DNA of 64,000 bases, from contig CAYZTM010000002.1 of NCBI GenBank assembly GCA_964481425.1, positions 62,001-126,000 of the forward strand, given 5' to 3'. The position numbers were made by a program, and so were the translations under genes. Below, piece by piece: positions 52,648 through 59,931 of the stretch. This DNA is from MKUN01 sp964481425. Lineage in GTDB: Bacteria > Bacteroidota > Bacteroidia > Chitinophagales > Chitinophagaceae. Below the pieces are notes generated by a model. The model worked only from the letters and a program-made list of their open reading frames with translations, had not been told where the DNA came from and made no database searches. Position 1 is the first letter of the stretch. Each line of letters begins with the position of its first letter.

Positions 52648-53277
52648 ATGGCTTTTGCAATAGCTTCATATATACCTTTTCCTTGTGTCTCCTGGTGGGC
52701 GGCTGTGGCAACTCTTGATGAACTGCTGCTCGATAATGCCGAGCACTTCGAGAAGATGACCTATCGCAACAGGTACTATCTTTCTGCCGCCAATGGTTTG
52801 CTCACGCTCAGTATTCCTTTGCAGCATGGCCGCGAGCAGCGCACTGCTATGAGCGAGGTACGTATAGATAACAAGACCCGCTGGCAGATGCAGCACTGGC
52901 GGGGCATTACATCGGCCTATAAGCGCACTCCTTATTTCGACCATTACGAACCTTCCTTGCAGCAATTATTCCTCCAACCATTCGACCAGCTGGCAAATTT
53001 CAACTTTGCTTCTATACAATGGCTTAAGGAACAGTTAAAATTAGGTTTCAACATACGCCGGGCAGATGAGTACCATGCCCTGTACCCCGATGCCGCCTAT
53101 GACCTGCGGAAAGGACTAAAAAGAAAACCGGCTCCTGCCTTCCCGGCTTATTACCAGCCCTTCAGAGATCGTATCGGTTTCCTCCCCGACCTTAGTATCC
53201 TTGACCTACTCTTCGTAGAAGGGCCCAATACACTGCACTGGATAAAAACGAACCGGGAAAATATAATTGGCAGGTAG
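52648..53277 (+). CDS. WbqC-like family protein
   Basis: Protein of the WbqC family, found in polysaccharide loci but also alone in Bacteroidota; function not established. IASYIPFPCVSWWAAV, NRYYLSAANGLLTLSIPLQHG, RWQMQHWRGITSAYKRTPYFDHY and the SILDLLFVEGPNTLHWI ending are all in the family pattern. 209 residues. Divergent from the GWxTD gene with a 38-base gap and convergent with the mannosyltransferase gene. Confidence 0.88.
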   Translation: MAFAIASYIPFPCVSWWAAVATLDELLLDNAEHFEKMTYRNRYYLSAANGLLTLSIPLQHGREQRTAMSEVRIDNKTRWQMQHWRGITSAYKRTPYFDHYEPSLQQLFLQPFDQLANFNFASIQWLKEQLKLGFNIRRADEYHALYPDAAYDLRKGLKRKPAPAFPAYYQPFRDRIGFLPDLSILDLLFVEGPNTLHWIKTNRENIIGR

Positions 53278-53314
53278 CATCAGCACCACTTTGGGCGGTC
53301 AGACGCATTGGGGG

Positions 53315-54016
53315 TCAGAACTTCCGCATCTTCCATACACCATACATGGCTTCCTGAACGATACCCTTCGTCATTTTAGATACGCCCTCTTTTCGGTCCA
53401 CGAAGGTGATGGGCACCTCTTTTATTTTAAAGCCTGCCTTCCATGCGCGGTACTTCATCTCTATCTGGAAGGCATAACCAATGAACTGTACCTTATCCAG
53501 GGGGATGGTCTTTAACACCTTTGCACGGTAGCAGATGAAGCCCGCAGTAGGGTCCTGCACCGGCATCCATGTAATGACCCGGGTATAGAGTGCACCACCT
53601 TTGGAGATGAATATCCTGTCCCAGGGCCAGTTGACCACTTTGCCTCCCCGTGTGTACCGTGAGCCTACGGCCAGGTCGACGCCCTGTTCGCAAGCTTCGT
53701 ACAGTCGTATAAGATCTTTGGGATTGTGCGAGAAGTCGGCATCCATCTCGAAGATGTACTCGTAGTTATGTTCCAGCCCCCATTTAAAACCCGCTATGTA
53801 AGCGGTGCCCAGTCCCATTTTACCCTGGCGCTCCACGATAAAGAGCCTGCCGGGGTAGGTAGCCTGCATACCTTTCACGATGCCGGCAGTACCATCGGGT
53901 GAGCCATCGTCTATGATCAGTACATGAAAACCGCCCTCCAGGGACATAACGGCAGGTATGATCTTGCCGATGTTCTCCTTTTCATTGTACGTAGGTATTA
54001 TTACAAGTTTGTCCAA
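53315..54016 (-). CDS. Polyprenol-phosphate mannosyltransferase (GT2, Dpm1-like)
   Basis: GT2 enzyme making polyprenyl-phosphate sugar, most likely mannose, as donor for periplasmic GT-C enzymes. VIIPTYNEKENIGKII and IDDGSPDGTAGI bind the nucleotide; MDADFSHNPKDLIRL carries the metal-binding DAD motif; FKIKEVPITFVDRKEGVSKM ends the domain. 233 residues with no C-terminal membrane segment, as is usual for soluble Dpm1. A partner could be the GT-C enzyme at 39.2 kb. Confidence 0.92.
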   Translation of the reverse strand: MDKLVIIPTYNEKENIGKIIPAVMSLEGGFHVLIIDDGSPDGTAGIVKGMQATYPGRLFIVERQGKMGLGTAYIAGFKWGLEHNYEYIFEMDADFSHNPKDLIRLYEACEQGVDLAVGSRYTRGGKVVNWPWDRIFISKGGALYTRVITWMPVQDPTAGFICYRAKVLKTIPLDKVQFIGYAFQIEMKYRAWKAGFKIKEVPITFVDRKEGVSKMTKGIVQEAMYGVWKMRKF

Positions 54017-54081
54017 GGCGGGCCGAAATTAAGAAGCGGCAAAATACTAAATAATACGCAACACGGTGTCCAAAGGTTTTA

Positions 54082-54867
54082 CTAAACTTTCTGGCCCAGC
54101 TTGCCCAGTTTCATTTTATTTAATATCTCCGATATCTTTTGCTTGGTGTGCAGGGCAAAGTCACCTTGCATCATCCAGTCGTAGTACTGGGGCTCTTCGG
54201 TGAATACATCGGTCACTTTGCGGCCTTTGTGCTTGCCGAAGTTGAAGACCGGCGCACCGTCCTTTAATATAATGCGGCGGGCATAGTCTACGTACTGGTC
54301 GGTATTGGTGAAGTCGTGCAGGCCCTTTACTTCTTTTGCCAGCTGCTGGTAGCGGTCCAGTTGGGCCTCCAGTACCTCAATGGTAGCATTTATATCCGCC
54401 TCGGCGCTGTGGGCGTTCTGCATCTCTTTGTTGCAATAGAAGGCATAGGCTGCGCTCAGGGTGCGGGCCTCCATTTTGAAGAAGATCTGTTGCACATCTA
54501 TCATTTGCCGCTCGGTAAAGTCCACATTGATGCCCGCCCGGAGGAATTCCTCGGCCAGTAGCGGCAGGTCGAACTTGCTGCTGTTGTAGCCGCCCAGGTC
54601 GCAGTTGTGCATCCATTCGTACAGCTCTTTGGCTATATGCTTGAACAGCGGGCTGTCCTTTATGTCTTCATCGGTAATGCCGTGTATGTCGCTCGACGAT
54701 TTAGGTATGGGTATCCCCGGGTTCACGCGTTTGATGTAGCTCTCGCGCTTGCCGTCGGGGTGCAGTTTGATGAATGCCAGCTCTACTATCCTGTCCTTCG
54801 CAGGATCGGTGCCGGTAGTTTCCAGGTCAAAGAAGACTATAGGGCGTTTCAATACAAGTTGTGCCAT
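54082..54867 (-). CDS. DnaQ-like 3'-5' exonuclease
   Basis: DEDD-superfamily exonuclease. VFFDLETTGTDPAKDRIVELA (ExoI), GGYNSSKFDLPLLAEEF (ExoII) and NAHSAEADINATIEVL (ExoIII with His, DEDDh type). The C-terminal ~70 residues (VFNFGKHKGRKVTDVF, YYDWMMQGDFALHTK) are an extra module seen in Bacteroidota homologues, like the DUF3820 putative quorum-sensing-regulated factor. ATG 54867 gives 261 residues. Follows mpl by 24 bases. Confidence 0.9.
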   Translation of the reverse strand: MAQLVLKRPIVFFDLETTGTDPAKDRIVELAFIKLHPDGKRESYIKRVNPGIPIPKSSSDIHGITDEDIKDSPLFKHIAKELYEWMHNCDLGGYNSSKFDLPLLAEEFLRAGINVDFTERQMIDVQQIFFKMEARTLSAAYAFYCNKEMQNAHSAEADINATIEVLEAQLDRYQQLAKEVKGLHDFTNTDQYVDYARRIILKDGAPVFNFGKHKGRKVTDVFTEEPQYYDWMMQGDFALHTKQKISEILNKMKLGKLGQKV

Positions 54868-54891
54868 GGGTGTAAAATTCAATACTGATTT

Positions 54892-56250
54892 CTATTGCGA
54901 AACTAAGTTATTCCAGTCAATTCCGTCGAAGGTGCCCGAGCTCATAAGCAGCAGGCATACAGGCTTGCCTGCAGCGGCAAGCGCACCACGTACTTCGGCC
55001 TCCAGTTTACCCTTGTTATCGCTTACTATGAGGTCTTCGCGAGCGAAGTATTTTTTTACCGTTGCAGGCTCCAGTTCCGGCAGGCCCTTCAGCTCTATGG
55101 CATGGTGGCTGAAGTGGACGATGGCCCTATCGGCTGCGTCCATGCTGTGCGCATATTCCTGCAGGAACTGCTCATTGAGGCTGCTGTAGGTGTGCAGCTC
55201 AAAGCAGGCTATCAATTCCCTGTCGGGGTAGGCTTCGCGTACCGCATCCAGTGTGGCCTTCAGTTTCGATGGGGCATGGGCAAAGTCGCGGTAGGCTACC
55301 ATGCCATTGCGCTCGGTCAGTTTTTCCAGCCTTTTGGCGGCGCCGGCAAAGCTGGCTATCGCCTTATAACAATCGCTTTTGGCAATGCCGAGCTGCACGC
55401 ACACGGCCACGGCGGCCTCCATATTCAGCAGGTTGTGCCTGCCGAACACCGACACCTTGACCGGTCCCGTCTCCGTATCCAGCACCGCGTCACCGTTCTC
55501 GTAGTGGAAGGCAGGCATGCGGTAGGGCAGGGCATTGAGCTGCTGCGCCGATGAGGCGATCACTTTCTTCACTTCCTCGTCCTCTGCATTATAATATACT
55601 GTGGCCCCCGGCTGCATATTGCGCAGGTAGGTCTCGAACTGCTGCAGGTATATCTCGTAGGTAGGGAACACATTGATATGGTCCCAGGCTATACCGCTCA
55701 GCACGCTTATCTGCGGCTGGTAAAAGAAGATCTTAGGTTTTTTTTCCTCGGCCGATGCCGGGTACTCATCACCCTCCAGCACTATCAGGGGCGCATCGCT
55801 CAGCCGCACCGAGCTGTCGAAGCCCGCCACCTTTGCCCCTACCATATAGTCAAAGTCCACACCCTGCATCTTCAGTATATGCATGATCATCGAGGTGATG
55901 GTGGTCTTGCCATGGCTGCCCGCCACTACCACACGCTGCTTGTTCTTGCTCACCTCGTAGATGTATTGCGGAAAGGAGTAGATGGGTATGCCCAGTTCCT
56001 TTGCTCGCAGTAGTTCCGGGTTGTCGGCTTTGGCATGCATGCCCAGTACTATGGCGTCTATGTCTTTGGTTATTTTTTCGGGATACCAGCCATGCGCCGG
56101 GGGCAATAGGCCCGCAGCGGCCAGGTTGCTTTTTGCGGGGTCGTTTATCTCATCGTCACTGCCTGTAATGGTGTAACCCTGCCTTTGCAGCGCCAGGGCC
56201 AGCTGGTGCATAATGGCCCCTCCGATGGCAATAAAATGTATGTTGTTCAT
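54892..56250 (-). CDS. mpl: Mur ligase, Mpl type (murein peptide recycling)
   Basis: Ligates recycled tripeptide to UDP-MurNAc. HFIAIGGAIMHQLALALQ is the N-terminal nucleotide-binding motif, VVVAGSHGKTTITSMI the P-loop, VLEGDEYPAS and GIAWDHINVFPTYE the Mur ligase metal/ATP segments, and FAHAPSKLKATLDAV the C-terminal domain. The GGAIMHQLA form (not GGxGMSGLA) points to Mpl rather than MurC. 452 residues. Divergent from a small lipoprotein gene. Confidence 0.9.
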   Translation of the reverse strand: MNNIHFIAIGGAIMHQLALALQRQGYTITGSDDEINDPAKSNLAAAGLLPPAHGWYPEKITKDIDAIVLGMHAKADNPELLRAKELGIPIYSFPQYIYEVSKNKQRVVVAGSHGKTTITSMIMHILKMQGVDFDYMVGAKVAGFDSSVRLSDAPLIVLEGDEYPASAEEKKPKIFFYQPQISVLSGIAWDHINVFPTYEIYLQQFETYLRNMQPGATVYYNAEDEEVKKVIASSAQQLNALPYRMPAFHYENGDAVLDTETGPVKVSVFGRHNLLNMEAAVAVCVQLGIAKSDCYKAIASFAGAAKRLEKLTERNGMVAYRDFAHAPSKLKATLDAVREAYPDRELIACFELHTYSSLNEQFLQEYAHSMDAADRAIVHFSHHAIELKGLPELEPATVKKYFAREDLIVSDNKGKLEAEVRGALAAAGKPVCLLLMSSGTFDGIDWNNLVSQ

Positions 56251-56315
56251 TAATTTTTCTTATCTTCGTACAAAAGTAATTTACGTTTTTACTATTTTAT
56301 TAAGACAGTTTAGAC

Positions 56316-56459
56316 ATGCGAATAAATTCAACCTTCCGCCGAATAGTACCTGCAATAGCTATCATCGCGCTTGCTTTAATGGCTTCATGTGTATCGGGCC
56401 AGAAGAAATACGGTTGCCCGAACCACCTGCATACATCATCATCGGCCTTACTTCGTTAA
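56316..56459 (+). CDS. Small predicted lipoprotein
   Basis: A 47-residue frame from ATG 56316 to TAA 56457-56459. It reads MRINSTFRRI, a hydrophobic helix (VPAIAIIALALM) and a lipobox ALMASC at about 20-25, then VSGQKKYGCPNHLHTSSSALLR. The basic start, hydrophobic core and Cys fit a signal peptidase II substrate, and tiny lipoproteins with a KYGCP-like tail occur in this phylum to my memory. Function unknown. A hairpin at 56486-56512 could end its transcript. Confidence 0.6.
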   Translation: MRINSTFRRIVPAIAIIALALMASCVSGQKKYGCPNHLHTSSSALLR

Positions 56460-56485
56460 TATTCAGCGATAATATTGCAGCAAAA

Positions 56486-56512
56486 GGTTGGTAAACGCCC
56501 CGTTTATCAACC
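56486..56512. terminator. Hairpin between the lipoprotein and the exported protein genes
   Basis: Arms GGTTGGTAAACG (56486-56497) and CGTTTATCAACC (56501-56512) pair over 12 bases with one G-T pair and loop CCC. CTTTGTTGTTT follows on the plus strand. Weak T-run, so a terminator call is tentative. Confidence 0.45.
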
Positions 56513-56597
56513 CTTTGTTGTTTATAGCCCTTTTTCACTACTTGCTTGTTCGCCATCCTGCCTGCTATTCGATCCGCCAACTCATTCAACCAGCACA

Positions 56598-57209
56598 TTA
56601 GTTCCGCTTAAATCCCCTTGTCTTCGGCAAGTAGGCCTTCAGGTACAGCACGGGGTGTATCTCCATGCCGTTGGGGGCAAAGCTCTCGGTATTGCGGGGC
56701 ATGTTCCAGAAGGGTGCGCCCACCAGGTCCACCTTTACCACATAGCCTGCATCGTTCCAGCTTTTTATATCGTCGGCCACGTAGCGGGCGTCGGCATATT
56801 TACGTTTCAGGTAGGGGAAGCGGTTCAGGCTGGTGCAGCGCGGGTTGGGTATCTCGGCGCTTATCTTGTCGCCCGTGCCATCCTTATGGGTGCTTAGCAG
56901 CAGGCGGTACTCCATATCTTTTTCGTTCACCTTTACATCATATACATAGCAGGTCATTTTCACCAGCCTGCGTTCGGCATCCTGGCGCACCATTTGCGCA
57001 TCCTCTATGCTGGTATGGCGGTATTCATTAGGCTCTTTCAGGTTGCGCAGCTCTGTGATGGTAGCACTCTCCGGCTGCAGCTCCGACCAGTTGATGCGGC
57101 TGCGGTCTATCAGCAGTTTTTGCTCCCAGCGCCATACGCCGCATTCGTCCTGTGCAAATAATTGTTGTGTAGCTAGTAAAACTAAGGTCAGCAAGAGTAT
57201 CTTCTTCAT
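56598..57209 (-). CDS. Exported protein, unknown (CGxxRW type)
   Basis: 203-residue exported protein. Signal peptide MKKILLLTLVLLATQQLFAQ from ATG 57209, then ECGVWRWEQKLLIDRSRINW. That start recalls a family of bacterial proteins opening CGxERWxVKT with a following D-rich stretch, whose function I cannot name. Later parts are KMTCYVYDVKVNEKDMEYRL, KISAEIPNPRCTSL and NGMEIHPVLYLK. The region up to 57275 gives a longer frame without a signal peptide and is rejected. No operon partner. Confidence 0.7.
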   Translation of the reverse strand: MKKILLLTLVLLATQQLFAQDECGVWRWEQKLLIDRSRINWSELQPESATITELRNLKEPNEYRHTSIEDAQMVRQDAERRLVKMTCYVYDVKVNEKDMEYRLLLSTHKDGTGDKISAEIPNPRCTSLNRFPYLKRKYADARYVADDIKSWNDAGYVVKVDLVGAPFWNMPRNTESFAPNGMEIHPVLYLKAYLPKTRGFKRN

Positions 57210-57526
57210 ACCTGTAAAAATAGGTTGCCAGGTTGATAAGTTGGAGCTTGTATTTTTTTTATTTCCAGTGGGCACTTTTCCGTGTGTAGACTGCTGGTTT
57301 TATTATATTCATGACGCTTCCTCTCCATAGAAAGCTTATTATAGTACGTGCCGCGTTTCTTTTACAAAACCTACTTTCTTTTGCCATACGGCGATAATAT
57401 ATCAGCTATTAGCCATCCACTGAAAATTTTTTCTCCTCTGAATAGAAAAAATCTATATTTTTTTAGCTTTGCGCAGCGGGTGCAAGCAAAGCTACGGTTT
57501 TTTTTAGACATTCATTAGAATTTATA
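57210..57526. other. AT-rich intergenic region with a terminator-like hairpin
   Basis: About 320 AT-rich bases with no convincing ORF. One structure stands out, the hairpin at 57464-57494 followed by T8. It has no gene on its strand to terminate, which leaves room for a short untranslated transcript starting somewhere after 57210, or insulation of the next gene. Confidence 0.4.
57464..57505 (+). terminator. Terminator-like hairpin before the HARE-HTH-like gene
   Basis: Arms TAGCTTTGC (57464-57472) and GCAAAGCTA (57486-57494) are perfectly complementary; CGG and eight T follow (to 57505). It would insulate the next promoter at 57527 from upstream transcription. Confidence 0.55.
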
Positions 57527-57558
57527 TTTGGTTGGATTAGACAATGTTGTTAGTTTTG
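57527..57558 (+). promoter_or_regulatory. Full-consensus promoter TTTG-N20-TAGTTTTG
   Basis: Both Bacteroidota promoter elements match exactly: -33 TTTG (57527-57530) and -7 TAGTTTTG (57551-57558), with a 20-base spacer. ATG 57577 follows 18 bases later. This is the best promoter I found in the window, serving an accessory gene. Confidence 0.75.
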
Positions 57559-57576
57559 GTCTTTCATTGATTTATT

Positions 57577-58164
57577 ATGAACTATCAAGTAAACATATAT
57601 GATAACGAGAGGGATGAATTAATTAAATTTCATCAATCTAATATTCAGCGTATAGATAAGGAGATTGACGAGCTACAGGCTCAGCGCGAACATGCTATTT
57701 CAAGGATAACCGAACTTGTAAGAACTATTATTCATTCAGAAAGTGCACCACCGCAGTCCCTCCTTTTTGATGACGGCAACTATTACCCTGAATTAACCCT
57801 GGCCCGCAAGGCTGAGATTATACTTATTGATGAAAAAAGGGTTTTAAACACTAGGGAGATTGCGCTCCATATAAAAAAGTTGCACCATCCATTTGTTGTA
57901 CAACAGGGTTATCCGGATGTAGATATAAAGGATTTGGTAAGCAATCTGGGAGCTACCCTAAAACAAAAGGTGGACAAAGGTGATACCTTTCACAGAATAG
58001 ACGTGCGTGGTGTTTGGTATTACGGGATTGCTGATTGGTTTCGTGGGGACGGTACTCTGTACGCAGAATTTAGCAGAAGGCTTATCGATGGTGTTGACGA
58101 TGAAGAAATGAATGGACCACTCATGCTTGGTAAGCCAAGCGGTTTAAATGAGTTTGATAAATAA
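57577..58164 (+). CDS. Coiled-coil protein with HARE-HTH-like domain
   Basis: 195-residue soluble protein. Residues about 1-50 form a charged coiled coil (RDELIKFHQSNIQRIDKEID, ELQAQREHAISRITELVRT). Residues about 75-165 look like a winged helix: ARKAEIILIDEKRVLNTREI, ALHIKKLHHP, SNLGATLKQKVDKGDTFHRI and VRGVWYYGIADWF. That order (helix, TREIA, SxxxxLxxKxxKGxxFxRV, GxYGLxxW) is like the HARE-HTH domain found in restriction and DNA-binding proteins. The resemblance is by eye only. It has a strong promoter of its own and lies in a repeat-rich, gene-poor stretch. Function unknown. Confidence 0.65.
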   Translation: MNYQVNIYDNERDELIKFHQSNIQRIDKEIDELQAQREHAISRITELVRTIIHSESAPPQSLLFDDGNYYPELTLARKAEIILIDEKRVLNTREIALHIKKLHHPFVVQQGYPDVDIKDLVSNLGATLKQKVDKGDTFHRIDVRGVWYYGIADWFRGDGTLYAEFSRRLIDGVDDEEMNGPLMLGKPSGLNEFDK

Positions 58165-58423
58165 TGTTGTTACCAGTATAGGAACTATTTCCTACATGCA
58201 AAAATACCTGGGTTGCTTGAACTTGCTAGGCCGCACCTTGAAGGCGGCGCAACAAGGGGTAACCTGAAAAAAAGATGTAGGGGCGACTGTTAGTGTAATG
58301 TAGCACGTCGCACTTTGATGGCGAAGGACTGGTATAATTCCAGGCAGTTCCCTAATCTTTCAAAGCCTCCTCGTTCCCAGCGGGGGGGCTTTGTTTTACA
58401 AAGTTAGTAAAAATATTTCTTAG
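58165..58423 (+). ncRNA. Possible structured RNA or long 3' UTR ending in a terminator
   Basis: About 200 bases after the coiled-coil gene have no ORF but show nested pairing: GGTTGC ... GCAAC around GCCGC ... GCGGC (roughly 58209-58245), and then a clear terminator at 58361-58397. This could be a long 3' UTR of the preceding gene or a separate small RNA. No known RNA family is recognised; the tmRNA, SRP and RNase P signatures are absent. Confidence 0.3.
58361..58397 (+). terminator. Rho-independent terminator
   Basis: Arms CAAAGCCTCC (58361-58370) and GGGGGCTTTG (58384-58393) pair over ten bases with one G-T pair, followed by TTTT (58394-58397). It ends whatever is transcribed through 58165-58360. 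Confidence 0.8.
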
Positions 58424-58479
58424 CCAGCGCAAGTCTATTCCCGACTCGTGTCATCACAATCCAGCCGGTTTGCAACCGG
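58424..58479 (+). repeat. Composite palindrome R3
   Basis: CCAGCGCAAGTC ... GACTCGTGTC, an AT spacer ending AATCCAGCC, then hairpin CCGGTT-TGC-AACCGG (58465-58479). Same modules and order as R2 at 19232-19299. Lies beyond the 3' end of the frameshifted orphan. Confidence 0.7.
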
Positions 58480-58652
58480 AATTCACCTTGATAAGCTCGG
58501 TTCCCCCGTTGGTTCAAGAATGCAGCCTGATTCTGTGCACAGCGTTCTTGGACCCTCGCGCTATACACGATTGCCGCATTGTTTTTCACTTGTGTCTACC
58601 AAGGCCCAATTTTTTTCTACTTGCTGTTACATAAATTTTTGGCCACCATTGG
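58480..58652. other. Non-coding spacer with one long hairpin
   Basis: No ORF. A 9-base inverted repeat CAAGAATGC/GCGTTCTTG (58515-58523/58542-58550) has one G-T pair and an 18-base loop. It could be a remnant of the repeat family. Otherwise I see nothing. Confidence 0.4.
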
Positions 58653-59170
58653 CTATTCAGGGCTAAAGGTTCTAACGACCACAGGGTCCTGTGCGTCCAT
58701 GAATAACTTTGTCCTTCCAAATAGGCAGATTTTCCCTGTTTTATCAAATACGTTAGCTTGTCCCTGGCTATTAATCAAAACTTCTGCCCTGCATAAGCCA
58801 TCCATATGCCTGGCCTCAATATCATCCCAGTATTGTTCTATCTCAGATTTGAACACAATGCTAAAGGCCTGGTGGAGATATTCGATAAGGTAATTGCCGT
58901 CATCCATGGCCCTGGGTTTGAAATCGACATGATAATGAAAGATATTGTTCAGGGCATCTTTCGCGCTTTGTTCGATGTTTTCTACTTTTTTTGGGAAAAG
59001 GTCACGGTCCCGTTTTTGAAAATGGCGAACTGCAGCTTTCCTCCCATATAGTACTTTACTTTCTCAAAGATCAGTTCAATATCTATAGGGTAATCGGGCT
59101 TCCACTTAGGTATAGGAGGAAATTCCTCCTTCTTTTCTTTCTTGCCAAATAGCTTGTCGATAAGCTTCAT
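58653..59170 (-). CDS. Orphan gene split at A_AAA_AAG_TAG: -1 frameshift product (172 aa) or decayed gene
   Basis: Frame 1 runs from ATG 59170 (behind an AAAGGA ribosome site) for 62 codons to TAG at 58984-58982. Immediately before the stop is A_AAA_AAG (58991-58985), the classic -1 slippery heptamer. Reading on in the -1 frame from 58985 gives an uninterrupted 110 residues: VENIEQSAKDALNNIFHYHV, DFKPRAMDDGNYLIEYLHQA, ... IEQYWDDIEARHMDGLCRAE ... VVVRTFSPE. The fused 172-residue protein reads as one smooth soluble alpha/beta protein; I do not recognise the family. A one-base loss from an A8 run would look the same, so it may be a decayed gene or an assembly error. Bracketed by repeats R3 and R4. 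Confidence 0.65.
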
Positions 59171-59238
59171 AAGTATCCTTTACAATAAATAATTAAACGC
59201 ACTCCAAACTATGAAATTTTACGGATAAGCCCCGCTAG

Positions 59239-59345
59239 TCCTCGTTTGCAACGAGGATTCAACGGCACAGCGTTTGCAACGCAATTAAATATGCTTACAC
59301 CGGCGCAAGTATGCAGTTCAGCCTCCCGTATGGCGTACTTGTGCC
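59239..59345. repeat. Composite palindrome R4, upstream of the frameshifted orphan
   Basis: Three hairpins: TCCTCGTT-TGC-AACGAGGA (59239-59257), GCGTT-TGC-AACGC (59270-59282), and GGCGCAAGTA/TACTTGTGCC (59302-59311/59336-59345, one G-T pair). Modules match R2 and R3 (TTTGCAA core, GGCGCAAGT arm) but in the reverse order. The stems differ while staying paired. Confidence 0.7.
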
Positions 59346-59443
59346 TGTAGTGTGGCCTGCCCAATAGCATTTATGCCACTATTTCCATTTCATCTTATTA
59401 ACCCTTGATAACCATGGAGCATAATGCTAAAAATAACAGTACC

Positions 59444-59486
59444 ATACCCCTAAAAGCAGGGTATCATACCCTGAAAATCGGGGTAT
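59444..59486. promoter_or_regulatory. Two tandem operators ATACCC-nnAAAAnnn-GGGTAT
   Basis: Copy A spans 59444-59464 and copy B 59466-59486. Each is a 6-base dyad with a 9-base spacer having AAAA at the same place. Start-to-start distance is 22 bases, about two helical turns, so two dimers would sit on one face of the DNA. The regulated gene is unclear; the nearest starts are the orphan at 59170 (minus) and the HTH protein at 59983 (plus). Confidence 0.65.
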
Positions 59487-59608
59487 CATAAAAACTCGAT
59501 TTTCCCATCCCCCTCCTCCATCCGAACTTTGCGATAAAAAACGAAAAATTGAAAGGTAAAAGCAACCGGCATTTGAAAGAAAAGCGTTAAGAAAATGGGA
59601 GTGTAGGC

Positions 59609-59718
59609 CGGTTAAAAAAGAGCTCCGTCTACTAGGGCTTAAAGATAATTGCCGTATAAAAGTCCTCCTCCCACCTGGACATGCTATTGGCTGGAACTTA
59701 TAGCTCTTTTCAGGCCGG
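59609..59718. repeat. Gapped imperfect inverted repeat, ~110 bases
   Basis: Left arm CCGG-N4-AAAAGAGCT (59609-59625), right arm AGCTCTTTT-N4-CCGG (59702-59718), each with identical internal spacing. The interior of 76 bases has no ORF. It resembles a tiny MITE-like element or a hairpin RNA. Confidence 0.4.
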
Positions 59719-59819
59719 AACGAGCATTTTTAGCTTTTCTTTCAATAGCCTTGAACTTAGCGCAGCGATTTCATGAGCACCTTTGAAAAAGACATTGACA
59801 TTGCGAGTATCTTTCTTTG

Positions 59820-59853
59820 GTTACTTTCTTTGTATCAAGACAAAGAAAGTAAC
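59820..59853. repeat. Perfect 13-base hairpin GTTACTTTCTTTG/CAAAGAAAGTAAC
   Basis: Arms 59820-59832 and 59841-59853 with an 8-base loop. No T-run follows. Motifs of this kind (TTACTTTCTTT with its complement) recur in intergenic DNA of many Bacteroidota, as I recall, and behave like dispersed palindromes. Confidence 0.7.
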
Positions 59854-59931
59854 AGTATGGTCAGTGCGACATTGTTGACCAAATAGAAACATCGTCGAAA
59901 ACAACATTTTTAACCAACCAAACCCCTGTCA

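Noticed and set aside
58165..58400. tmRNA, SRP RNA or RNase P RNA
   Set aside because: None of the conserved core sequences of these RNAs could be found; only general pairing and a terminator are visible.
18810..59345. CRISPR array
   Set aside because: The repeats are few, far apart, differ in stem sequence and have no regular spacers; no cas gene is present.
59773..59886. 37-codon frame starting MSTFEKDIDIASIFLWLLSL
   Set aside because: It runs straight through the perfect 13-base hairpin, has no convincing ribosome site or promoter, and looks like a chance frame across a dispersed palindrome.
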